Positions 1 through 10,726 of a stretch of DNA of 64,000 nt are shown in pieces. Made by a program: the position numbers and the translations under genes. Origin of the DNA: Cryptomeria japonica (Eukaryota; Streptophyta; Pinopsida; Cupressales; Cupressaceae); contig NC_081413.1 of the NCBI RefSeq assembly GCF_030272615.1, positions 101,516,239-101,580,238 of the forward strand, given 5' to 3'. Under the pieces are notes generated by a model, which did not search any database, was not told where the DNA came from, and was given only the letters and a program-made list of their open reading frames with translations. The stretch's first letter is position 1, and each line of letters begins with the position of its first letter.

Positions 1-29
1 GCGCACAAATGTGAGGTATAAATTGGCCC

Positions 30-2030
30 AACGAACGATGCTACAGTACCAACATAATAAAATTTGCTACATTCTATCTTTAATTCTCTCAAGAAAAAAT
101 CAAGCAAATCCACCTGTTGGTTCCCAAAACCATATATTAGAAATAAAAAAGAACTTGCCAAATTCCTCACTGATCCACTCAATTTTGGCCAACAAATAGG
201 AATGGTCAAAGAACAAATTCCTCTGCACTTTAGGCTCCACTAGACCTAGGCGGGTATACCTTAAACTCCAAAGCACAAAGAAACTACAAGCCTTCTTACC
301 TGGGACTCTTCAGTTTGGAGATTTTAGAATAGTCTCTACCAGAGCTTACGAAGCCATAAATAAGAAGCTAGTGGATGAATTCAATCTATATATACACACG
401 CCAAGGAAGAACTATGACCCAAAAGGTTACATCAACATGTGCAGAGAAACCAAATGATTACCTCCCACCACATATTGAAGAAGAACAACAAGTTGATGAA
501 ACTTTACCGTATGAAGAGAAGTAAGTTCTTCAAGGGTAACATGAACAAGAGGATGTGCCAATTGATCAGTATCAGCAACAAGTACATTATGCATTAGTAG
601 TAGAGAAAGAACATCAAGAGGAGTTGGAAGCACCTACAAATGATAAAGGGAAGGATGAAAGTGAGCATCGCTATAATGAATAAATCCATGAAGATACAGG
701 AGGCCATAATGAAGAGAAATATTGATGATGTAAGAAATCAAGAAGAATGAGAGAAACCTAAACATGAATTTGAGTAGTGTCAAATTGAAATAAGGGATAC
801 AGGTTCTACTCCTACTTGGACGGCTATAAATTTTGCGCTTAGGGAGAGGAAGTATAATAAGTTTATGAAGTTGATTTATTATTGTTGGATAAAACCTTAT
901 GAACCCCTAAACCAAAGAAGCATGTTGAGAAGCTCTTAGTGGTTACTACTGACACATATAAAGGCCCAAATAGTTGTCCCTCTTGTTGATAAACTTGAAA
1001 ATTAAATGAGGCTTGAAGATTACCAAATCCAAGAGGTGGATTTGGGTCAACAAAATAAGGAAGGAGAAATATATTTTTTAAGACAAGCAATTGATAAAAT
1101 CTTTAAGAAGGATGGGCAAAGAAGAAGAAACTAAAGAGGAGTTAAAGGCACAAAATATGGAGCTAAAAAGGAATATCAGCCAACTCCTTGGGCCTATTAT
1201 TTTAGATGCTCCTTCAACAAGAATATAGGCGACGTTGACACAAGGATTAACCGAAGTGATTTCAACTAGAGATTCATTTATTGCAACAAAATTAGGTTAG
1301 AGAAGTGAGATTGAACAACTCGGAAAAGAAGTCATCCAACAAGTGTTGATTGATTATGATATTCGCAAAGCTAGTTGACTATTCTGCATGGGTTGTTATC
1401 AAGAAAAGGAAAGGAAGGTATAAGTATAGATTATTCAATTTTCATGTGGGATGATTAACTTCCTATATTTTGATTGGTGAAGAACACTTATGAGCAACTA
1501 TTGCTTGATAAAGGCATTTTACCTGAAGACTCGAATAGGGATATTGTGGTAGAGTGGATCCAAGAAATAAAAATAGTGATCTATGAGTATAATAAGGCTA
1601 AGAATAGGGTTATAGAATAGATTAATGCCACCAATTATTGTTGTCCTATGTTGAAGAATTCACTAAGGGCCTACCATGCACCCTCCTGGAGAATAAATTG
1701 GAACCTGGTAATGCTCCAACCATTATACAACATTTAAAGGACAAGACACAAGGATTGTTCTATGCAAATAATTGAAGAATTGATGGCAATAAAACAACAT
1801 CTGGAGATTATGAAGGTTGAGCTTCCACAGTTGAAGATAGGAAAAAGAAGTCTAGAACTTTTGTCAAAAATCTAATAATTGAATTGAAGTATACAAAGAT
1901 GTCAAATGTGGAAGAGTTGCATAATATAGTAGTTGGTTTTAATCAACATTTTCCAGGGGTGATGGAACACTTATGAAATAAAATATACTTTAAATTTTGA
2001 TAAAATACAAGTGAGGTGAGTAGAAGACAT
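30..2030 (+). pseudogene. Decayed coding remnant, unrecognised family
   Basis: Several frames of the plus strand read as protein-like segments broken by stops and frame changes. Around 240-455 a basic stretch (LKLQSTKKLQAFLPGTLQFG and RKNYDPKGYINMCRE) is followed by an acidic, Glu/Gln-rich stretch to about 660. Around 1080-1370 and 1500-1900 there are Lys/Glu/Leu-rich segments of coiled-coil character (EELKAQNMELKRNISQLL). No start codon, RT, protease or zinc-knuckle motif is visible. I do not recognise the family; a retroelement gag or a plant repeat-associated gene are both possible. The purine-rich plus strand ends near 2030, where the sequence becomes ordinary AT-rich DNA. Confidence 0.35.
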
Positions 2031-4250
2031 CTTGTTAAAAAATAAATGATTATTTTAGCTATACTGCTAGTTAGCTCAGTTTTTGTATGGGTTCAATGGG
2101 CACAATAAAGGATTATTATACCTTGTTTCTCACATCCAGATATATCTAGAAACACTTAGTTAAATGTATCCAACAAGGGAGAAAGAAACACATGTTTTTG
2201 AAATGCAAACTCATAGGGAAAAAAGCAGCAGTTAACTGGAGCTCAAAATGGTGGGAAAATCAGTATTTTACTTCAGGTTTGGTTGCCCAAATCAGTTATC
2301 TACCTCTTGCATGAAGTGTAGGGATATATAGATTTAGTTTTGGAGTAATTTTAAGGTGTTTGTTTGTTATTTTCAATAAATTTTGGGCCAAAATTTTGCT
2401 AGAAAGTCTAATTTCAGGTTTGCAAATTTGCAATTGTAAACTCTATATAAATCCTTGATTTGTATGTGAAAAGGGTTGGATTATTGATACATACATTTTT
2501 ATAAAATATTTATATAATTTTGGTGTGAGTTTTCTATCAAATTTGTGAAGTGTGGATGAAGTACATTCATATTTCAATTTTTTCAGTTTGTGTTGATTGT
2601 TCAAATAGCTTATTAATGGTATTACTATTCATTGGATGATTCGTTTACAAAGATAACTTAGTTGCATCAAGTTTTTGGAGAGCTTACTAAGAAGTATGTC
2701 TTATATATAGGCATGGGTATGGCTTTCCATTTTGATGAATTCTGAAAATTATTTACCATTTCCCTCCATAAATGATTGCATCATATTTTTATGAACTACA
2801 CTAATCTAGTTTATACAAATGTAGTTTAATCGTCAAAAGCTATAAATCATTTTTTGGTTAACATTGTTCAATAGATTCATTTTTTAAGCAATTCCTCCAA
2901 TCCTCATCTTTTGCAATTTGTTTCATGTTAATGATTAGTGTAGGATGTTAGAATAGATTCGTTGCTCTTAATTCATTGTTGCAGATTTTAATCCAAAAAA
3001 TACAAAAATAGAAGATTTTTTTAGTGTTTGAGAGTTAGAGTTTCATAGGCCCAATTTTAAGGTGTCAACACCAGTAGGCCTCCTTATTTACAATCACATG
3101 TGTTCCTATTGATCTATCCTGCACAACTAATAGCTACCCTTTCAAAAACTTGGAGTGGATTTTTATCTACTTTTCAAGAGAGGATATTTGTTTATGGATC
3201 TCCCGTCATTGTCCATGCTAACACTATAGTCAAAATAAACCATCTCCAACCTTTGCAACAAAAACATCATTACTGATCCTTCCACACTCTCTCCTCGATG
3301 CACCAAAACTCCTCTATCACAAAAGCAAAGAAGAAAGAAGAGACCCTAACAAGGTAAAGAAAGCCCAAATGGAGGCCCTGACTCACTGTTATCATCCTCA
3401 TTTGAATCAGATCCCTCTATGGTGCTCTTTGTAGCACTTTAAACCCTACCTCCACCCGCATCACTCTGGCTCTCTCTCATTTCTACTCCCATAAAGGAAC
3501 CTAACATTAGTATGAGTTTTATTCATGTTATTCTCATTTATAGGCACAATTTATAGATCTTCTTTTAAAATATGCTTCAAAGTAATTTAAACTCCATGTA
3601 GCTTTCTTTTAAATATGCACTTGTATCACAAAATCTACACCACATAGGTAATGTTATGTTAGCTAAATTCATTGTTGTGTCGCTAGCATCACTATTTTGA
3701 TTTATATTTTCAAGAGATCCAAGCACATTCCTATTGTTTGGCCTTGTGTTACATTATCTATTGTGTCTAAATTGGAAGTTATAATTTATATTCTAAAAAA
3801 AATTGATTTCTAATTTTAAGGCACTTGCTTTTGTAAATAAATAATTTTTTTGTTTAACTTACTCATCATTCTTTAGTTATTATTTGTCTTTGAATTCATT
3901 GTAGAAAGTTTATTTTGAGGCACTTATCCATTTGTCTTACTTGTTTATATTTGTGTATGTAGCATCATAAATTGTACACCTTTATTGGTGTATCTAATTT
4001 CACTCTAACCTAGCACCTATTTTAGTATTTCCCTTTTCCTTATGCATTATAGGACCTTTATTGTAATTAATTAATATTATGGGTCTTATTCCACTTTATT
4101 ACATCATCACACTCTTATTTGGGCCCTTAACTCTAGGTGTGCCCTATATTATTTAAACTTAATTTAATCCTAATTAATCCTACCCTAATTTCAACTGTCA
4201 AGAGACATTTTGCATATCTATACATTAAGTTTTGAGACACCGAGCTAGAT
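2031..4250. other. AT-rich non-coding stretch
   Basis: I see no open frame with recognisable protein character and no terminal repeats. The sequence is AT-rich with scattered short T and A runs. Confidence 0.6.
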
Positions 4251-5180
4251 TCAACATAAAAACCCTGTTATCATGCATTCCTCGAAAGTCAAAAAAATAT
4301 TGTTAAGACTGGGGCACCCCCCACCTACTCAGTCCCATAACATTTTCCTCAAATTTCTTGAGGATAATTTAGTCATTTTTTCTAATTCAAATCTTGCTTC
4401 GTACGAAAATATGTCAAATCTAGGTCAACCTAAAGGTGATTTTAGTTATGAAATCCCTATATAAGGCATCCCTCTCAATTCATTTTCATCATTGCATCTC
4501 ATGAGAACATTATCATCAATTCAATAGAAATTCTTCTTCCTTAAGAGAAAATCTAATTCAAGGAGCAACAAATTACATGAAGGCATCTTCAACTTATGTT
4601 TATCTATGATTTCATGATATATTTTATGTGATTTATCATGTTATTGCATCAACACATGAAGGACTTATACCAATATGTGATTCTACATTCAAGCATTTCA
4701 ATTTCAAGTCTTTCCTTTTCTCTCAAAAATAACACTTTCAATTTCATTTCTATTTCAATTAGGGTTAATTTCAAACTCGGGGTTTTACCTAAGGAAAACC
4801 CCTATCCACAACCCCCTTTCTTTCTTTTTGTGTGCAGTTACAAGCACTCGATGAAGCCAAGAGACCTCGGAAGGCATCAGGAGGCTGATACAAACTTGCT
4901 CCCAAAATTTGCACCTAATTTTCAGGAACCATGGTGGCGGGGGCACCCCTTTCCTCAATTTTTTCATCAAAGTTTGCAGCCAGATCTCAAACAGCTTCAG
5001 ATTCTAAATTCTCCGACAGTAGCTCAAAAGACCAAGGCACTAGATGCCCTGGTCCTACCAAATCAACCTTAGATTTCAGTCACAGGTACACAATTAGATT
5101 CCTTATCCATTTTTGTACTTGTGGTGAAGTTTCTATTTCACTATCAGTTAGCATAATTGGTCCAAGTTGCTAGTTTGTTC
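4251..5180 (+). other. Non-coding stretch with LTR-like promoter context
   Basis: A good plant TATA sequence (CTATATAAGG, 4457-4466) is followed by a pyrimidine-rich stretch, as in LTR promoters. A 144-codon open frame at 4638-5072 has no recognisable domain and low-complexity Ser/Ile/Phe composition, so I do not call a gene. A decayed solo LTR is possible, but I could not find TG...CA ends or a second copy in the window. Confidence 0.3.
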
Positions 5181-6548
5181 ATGTACCTCCTTACCCTAGA
5201 TTTGGCATTTAATTTACATCTTTTCAATTACATTTTCAACTCAAATAAAAGAGGAATAGGACTCCAATCAGCATTCAACCCTCTTGTTAATAGAATTGAG
5301 GTTGGATTCATTGAGTTCATCCTCCTTTTAATGTAAGGCATGTGAAATTTAGGTCATTTTCTAGTTTGCAAAGCATAGCTTGTGAACCCTAATTTTCCCT
5401 TAATTACAATATACTCTAAATTGAAAATATAATTTGATTATTTGGTATTATAGGTTGATTTGGAATTGCAATTGAAACTCCTTGATTATTTAGAAATGTT
5501 AGACCAACTTGTTGATTTCATCTAGAATTAATGGAATTAAACATGTTGCTAATTTGTTGATTGTTGAAGGGGGGAAACCTTGATTTGTAGGTGTTATTTA
5601 GTTCAACATACTCTACTCATAAATATTTTTTTTCTTAAACATAAAGAACGTAAAATTAGATTCATTAGTGGAGTATCATGTGTTAAATATTGGTTAGTCA
5701 TGGGGATCAAATTATACATTCCAACTATCCCAATGAAGGTAACAAACTAGCATCATACACTTGAGGTATCATTTCTTGTTCTACCTTGATAATTTCACTA
5801 TATAAAAAAAGATAAAGAAGTAAGAGTGTTGAGAGTTATTCTTGCAAGCATGGAGGTGAGTAGATCCAAAGCTCCAATTTAATTTTAAACAACAAAATTC
5901 ATATGTGTAGGTGATCCCACAATACTAGGTTACACTTTTTGGTACCTCCTGATTTTTGTTGAAATCGTACATTTTTTAGAAATTATAAGGATTTAAGCCT
6001 TGACAGGTCCCATTTGAAGTACTTAATTAAAGAGAGTTAGATCAAAACCTCTCAGATCAAAATACCTTGGATAGAACCTCTCTACTCTTGAATCATACCT
6101 GCAATTGAGTCTCCTTCACACCTATCAAAATGCTAATAAAAAACCACTTTTACATTAGCTTTTGGGAGTCAAATGAATTCATTTAAAAAGTTTTATTTTT
6201 TTAATTATGTATTCCTTATTATAAGCTTTCCAGCTAGTATAATGTTTAATATATTTAATTTTATTAATATATATGTATATGTATATGTATGTATGTATGT
6301 ATGTATGTGTTATTTCTTTTGAATGTAGGTTTTTCATTGAACATTAATGATTGTGTTTCACACGTGGAAATATTGAAAAATAGAGGAAAAAAATATGTAA
6401 AAAATATTTTTTCCCTAAGTTTTGATATCCTCATTTCAATACAAAAAGAAGTTAATTCAAATGCATAACAAAAATAATTATGCATTACAGAATACACCTT
6501 TGTCCAAATTAAAATTACTCCGACTTAAAAAATTAACTAAAAAAAAAT
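5181..6548. other. AT-rich non-coding flank of element A
   Basis: No protein-like frame is visible. The stretch ends in a tetranucleotide microsatellite and then the target site of element A. Confidence 0.55.
6269..6310. repeat. TATG microsatellite
   Basis: Short run of TATATG units passing into about six TATG units. Confidence 0.85.
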
Positions 6549-6553
6549 GTATG
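6549..6553. repeat. Target-site duplication of element A (left)
   Basis: gtatg directly precedes the left LTR and recurs directly after the right LTR at 18236-18240. Confidence 0.93.
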
Positions 6554-6943
6554 TGTATATGGTGAAAATGGATAACAATAATAACAATATTGAAAGGCTA
6601 AATGAATTCAACCACAAAACCCTAGCCTAACAATCAACAAAGATCCACCATAACATATGAAGATTACCTAAGACAATGCAAATCACATGAAATCACAAAG
6701 ATTATACCATCACATGTCCAATAGGGTTTTGATCTCCATTCTTCCTATCTCCATGATCTTGCTTGATATATTTGCTCTCAGATTTTATGTGCACAAGAGC
6801 TCAACAAAGAACGGAATGTGGTTGCAAGTAGGATCGTAGTGTAGTCAATTGCATAAAAGATGATTAGCATGAATGATTAGGCTGAGTGATTAGAATCCTT
6901 GATTAGAATGCATGTTTAGGGTTTGATAATGAAGGAAGCATCT

Positions 6944-6953
6944 CCTTATATAG
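6944..6953 (-). promoter_or_regulatory. TATA box of element A LTR
   Basis: CTATATAAGG on the minus strand, about 417 nt inside the LTR, so transcription probably starts near 6915. The same sequence lies in the other LTR at 17809-17818, which would drive the element. Confidence 0.6.
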
Positions 6954-7113
6954 AAGACACTATAAGAAATGGAGGGATAAGATTGAGAGGTGTAAAAGGA
7001 GGTCAGCTATGATTAGAGGGTAGGTAAAAGAAATAATAAAATAATGAAAGGGGTAGGTAGTGTATGAATTAAGAGATGAATGACATGTGTCATGGGTAGA
7101 AAAGGTTAATGAC

Positions 7114-7345
7114 TTAATTAAATAAATAAAGATTTATTTAATTAATAGAAGAAGTGGGATAATTAAATAAATAAGAATATTTATTTAATTTAGGAAAAGG
7201 ATAATTTAAATAAATAAACATATTTATTTAAATGAGAAATAAGGCTAGAAGAGGATAAATGAATTAATTAAATAAATAAGGATTTATTTAATTAATAGAA
7301 GAATTAGGCTTAGATAATTAAATAAATAAAATATTTATTTAATTA
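7114..7345. repeat. Five consecutive perfect AT palindromes in the LTR U3
   Basis: Perfect inverted repeats lie at 7114-7145, 7161-7190, 7204-7233, 7263-7296 and 7315-7345, with arms of 13-15 bp and loops of 3-5 nt. Four share the arm core AATTAAATAAAT; the third has ATTTAAATAAAT with the matching change in its other arm. The set recurs in the second LTR at 17979-18210. Confidence 0.9.
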
Positions 7346-7370
7346 GATTGGACAATTTTAGATGTCTACA

Positions 7371-7385
7371 TTTTGCCCCTCTTTG
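7371..7385 (-). promoter_or_regulatory. Polypurine tract of element A
   Basis: Minus strand reads CAAAGAGGGGCAAAA directly against the LTR start TGTAGACATC. It is the expected plus-strand primer for reverse transcription and fixes the orientation of the element. Confidence 0.85.
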
Positions 7386-7616
7386 AGACAATGCGGCTTG
7401 TCGCGTTGTTTCAAAGAAGATAAGATGAACTAATACAGAGTTGCCCCAGAATGGGAATGATATGCCCCCTCGAGAGATTGGATGAAAATGTCTGAAAAGA
7501 TTGCAGACAACCTCTCGATAAGAAAGAAAGGCTAGAATGGATTGACCGGATAAAGTGACAAAGTCACGGGATAATGAAGACTGACTCGGAAAATGAAGGC
7601 GAGGGCTAGGGTAGGC

Positions 7617-7623
7617 TATAAGA
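7617..7623 (+). promoter_or_regulatory. TATA-like sequence before the captured gene
   Basis: TATAAGA lies about 95 nt before the candidate ATG at 7716, on the strand opposite to the retroelement. Position and sequence fit a host promoter carried along with the gene fragment. There is no expression evidence. Confidence 0.35.
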
Positions 7624-7887
7624 TAGACCACGGGGGAAAATACATCCTCATTGTCATCTACACATTCACAAGAGCATATTGCAGAGCGAAAATAGAGCAA
7701 GAGCAGTCAGCAGCGATGGCTTTCACTCACAGATTCGACCGCGTTCATCGATTTCAGAGGCCAGCAGAGGCAGGAGAGCCAGTGAGTACCACCAAACCTC
7801 CTCGTACTTTGATGCATTTGATTTTGTCATTAATGCATGTCGAATAGGGTAATAAATGCGCTTAGACTAGGGTCCAAAAAGTGTCAA

Positions 7888-8170
7888 AAAACGTCCAGGC
7901 GCGTTTGCGTTGGTGTCAGGCGCGTCTGTGTTCGCTAGGCGCGTCTGTGTTTGTGTCAGGCGCGTCTATGTCTGAACCCGCGTCTGCGTCAATTGCGGTC
8001 GCATCTGTGATGGACAGGCGCGTTTGTGCCAAGAAGGCACATCTGTGTCTCCCAGGCGCGTCTGTGCAGACCATAGGCACGTCTGTGTCAAGAAGGCGCG
8101 TCTATGTTTTTCAGGCGAGTCTATGCAGTCTTTGAGCGCGTTTATGTCATGTAAGCGCGTTTGCGTTTGA
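7888..8170 (+). repeat. Degenerate array of GCGCGTCTGTGT units
   Basis: About 13-14 imperfect copies of a 12-nt core (GCGCGTCTGTGT) sit every 20-24 bp within the proposed first intron of the captured gene. The array is far more CpG-rich than its surroundings. Open frames across it on both strands are by-products of the repeat. Confidence 0.85.
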
Positions 8171-8294
8171 AAAGTATGAATTCGCATCTTCTAGGTCAAA
8201 TCGGCAGTTTTGTGATGAACATATGTTGTCGATTGGATAAGCTGCTGAGGGGATACACTCAAGCAGGTCCTCTAGGAAGACTAGGATAGATCAA

Positions 8295-8569
8295 GGCACT
8301 TTGTGATGAACAGTGAATACCAAGATAGAGTACTTTGTGATGAACAGGGAGTACTGAAATATGAGCAGCACTTTGTGATGAACAGGGAGTGCAAATGTGA
8401 GTAACACTTTGTGATGAACAGGGAGTGTCACACACGTAGTACTTTGTGATGAACAGTGAGTACCACTAGGATAAATAGCAACACTTTGTGATGAACAATG
8501 AGTGTCACTAGGGTAGATAGCCATATGCATTTAGATAGCGAGTAGCATTTTGTGATAAACAGTGAATGC
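8295..8569. repeat. Array of seven short hairpin units with covarying stems
   Basis: Seven units occur; the first (8295-8321) is imperfect. Units at 8330-8354, 8368-8392, 8404-8428, 8439-8463, 8481-8505 and 8545-8569 are each exactly 25 nt: 5-nt arm, 15-nt loop (TTGTGATGAACAGGG or close), 5-nt complementary arm. Arm pairs are GTACT/AGTAC (twice), GCACT/AGTGC, ACACT/AGTGT (twice) and GCATT/AATGC, so arm bases change together while pairing is kept. Spacers between units are dissimilar and of uneven length. Confidence 0.9.
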
Positions 8570-9023
8570 CACTATAACTGACATGATTGAGTTGTTTGAC
8601 TGTAGGAGTATTTGCCAATGCTAGAGTCACAGGAGAGATTCTCGTCGACGCAGAGATTGCGACCTGAGTTGTCGCTCGAGGACAAAGCTACCATCGAAGA
8701 GATGGGTTTGAGACATGTGTTGTATGTGCCCGAGTTTCGGGCAAACATGGGTTTGCTGACTGCACTGGTGGAGAGATGGCACTCCGAGACATGCACGTTT
8801 CATCTGCCAATGGGTGAGATGATAGTCACCCTGGAGGATGTATATAGGATTATGCGGATACCAATCGATGGGGAGTTGATTCCATACGATCGAGACAGAG
8901 ACAGGGATGCCCTTAGACGAGTGTTCTAGGATCCAAGACTAGAGATGAGGGTGGGACACGTGGCATGGGATACCATGACATGGATAGGATTAGCACTACC
9001 AATAGTGTTGGCAGGAGTGATCA

Positions 9024-10649
9024 GTGAGTTCCTCTGTATCATTTTTGTACCATTTTGTATAATGATGTAGACACCTGCGGGTGATTGTAGCCATATGATT
9101 TTGACATCATTGTATCATGACACTTTATATATATATGAGATGATTCATCTTTGCGGCAGCTATATGCATGTGTACCTATGTGATGAGATGTTCTTATGTG
9201 ATGCTTATGATATGGATGCAAATATGTATATGATGCAATGCAATATTTTTTTTATTTTTTTTGTTCATTTATGTTTTATATGTGTATGCATGATGCAAAT
9301 GTGAATGTAAGTAATGCAGATGAATATGATAATGCAGATGTAAATTGTGCTAACAGGTGTTGTGTGCAGGATGTGATGCAGTTGTGATATCTATATGTAT
9401 GTATGAAATGCTTATATGTGGTAATGTAGGTGCAACTACATGAAATGCAAATGTTTTTGGTGTGTCATTATACTCAGTCATGTGATAGCAGGCTACGCGG
9501 ACTCGAGAAGGATGATGGAAGTCAATCAAGAAAGGGGGGATGAAAGACAGAAGATATGAAAGTGAAAGGGCTTCTTATGCATTATCATCATTGAGCTTTA
9601 TTATGGCAAAATAGGTTATGACAATCGAGGCATATGTTCGACCCAGAAAGTCATTGTACCTGTTTGCATGGAGATAAGACAGTCACAAACAAGGAAAGCC
9701 CCAGTTCAGACTAGACTCACAGTGTCCTCATATCCTTGGACAAGTCATAGCATTACTAAGAGACAATCCACAGACAGCAAGTACAAATAGGTGACGATAC
9801 CCCATCCTCGCCTTTCTAGTCAAAGACATCCTGGAGATAGAATCTCTAGTCAAAGACATCCCGAAAAAGCTAAAAGACATGTCACCAAAAGATAAAATCA
9901 AAAGAAAACCAAGACTCGACACCAACATCCACTGTAGTCCTCAAATTTAGTGTCTCTTGTCACTTGTATAAGTCTTATTTGATTGTGGTCACAATGTTCA
10001 CTTTCACAGAAAGGATAGATAGCACTGTACCATAATGTTGTCTGAGTCTGTTGAAAGATTTGATTTGTTGAAGCCCATTGTTGTTGTTGTGTCTCATATG
10101 AAACTGACTGAATCCATGAAACTGATACCTTATTGCAAAGAAGATGGAATTTTATTGCGGATATGTGATGCAAATGTTGCTTTATTGCGGATTGTGTGCG
10201 GACAGACTGAAGGAAGCTGGAAGAAACCATACTCCTCGAAACATGTGATGTTCTCAGTTCCACACCCATCACTAGACATAGGATTTGCCTTAGCCACAGA
10301 TAAGATCTGATTTATTATGGATGGAAAGGGAGGTGAAAAGGGAGGTTTATTATGAATGGCTAACCAATCTTAGGGGGATCAATAACAAGCCATGATGGGA
10401 ATGAGTAAGTTTATTATGGATGAATTGGCCGTAAGAGTGTGCAAAGTGAAGTGATGAAAGAGAATCTTGAAGGATGGAGGAGCAATGTCTCTACGCATGG
10501 CACTGGTGACCCAGTTTTCACCATGGTACTTGCCCAGGGCGCCACCGAAGTGGTTTTCACCGTTGGACGAAATTATTTCTCTTTACTTTTTTCGATTTTT
10601 CAATGTTTTTTGTGTCACAAGGCGCCTGTTTGCCAGGTTTTCACCAAGT
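9024..10649. other. 3' non-coding region of element A
   Basis: This part lies between the captured gene fragment and the polyprotein end. 9030-9470 is rich in ATG/GCA-type short motifs. A possible third exon of the captured gene could begin after an AG at 9491 and run in phase to a TGA near 9560, but it has no recognisable domain. The rest resembles the 3' region of element B in short patches. Confidence 0.45.
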
Positions 10650-10725
10650 AACGATTTTTTTGTTTTATAAATTTTTTTTTTTTTTTTTGTATTTTTGAAA
10701 TTTTTGATTTTTTTGTATTTTTTGA
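10650..10725 (+). repeat. Poly-T tract beyond the polyprotein stop
   Basis: T-rich run with short interruptions directly after the end of the minus-strand frame (A-rich in the element's sense). A longer version lies at the same place in element B (30295-30535). Confidence 0.75.
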
Positions 10726-10726
10726 A

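Larger units (their letters stand above)
6554..7370 (-). repeat. Element A LTR (3' LTR in element orientation)
   Basis: Begins TGTAGACATC and ends ATATACA when read on the minus strand. It matches 17418-18235 with seven substitutions and one 1-bp indel. The U3 part holds five AT palindromes and a TATA sequence. Confidence 0.95.
7716..9023 (+). pseudogene. Captured plant-mobile-domain (PMD) gene fragment with intron, antisense in element A
   Basis: Candidate exon 1 is 7716-7781 (22 codons, MAFTHRFDRVHRF...). It is followed by donor GTGAGT at 7782 and acceptor TGTAG ending at 8605. Exon 2 from 8606 continues in phase 0. It contains LLTALVERWHSETCTFHLPM and GEMIVTLEDVYRIMRIPIDG, the hallmark of the plant mobile domain (MAIN/MAIL-type proteins and the PMD proteins found in transposons). 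One in-frame TAG at 8927-8929 breaks it. The frame then continues (DPRLEMRVGHVAWDTMTWIG) to a second donor GTGAGT at 9024. Only the N-terminal part of the domain is present. Because the gene lies antisense to the retroelement, its introns would not be spliced from the element's genomic RNA, which explains their survival. The splice sites are inferred; the domain is clear. Confidence 0.72.

Noticed and set aside
4638-5072. 144-codon open frame
   Set aside because: Low-complexity N-terminal half, no domain, no conserved neighbour; more likely chance in non-coding or LTR-like DNA.
7881-8187. Open frames on both strands over the GCGCGTCTGTGT array
   Set aside because: Both follow the repeat period and lie within the proposed intron; not protein-like.
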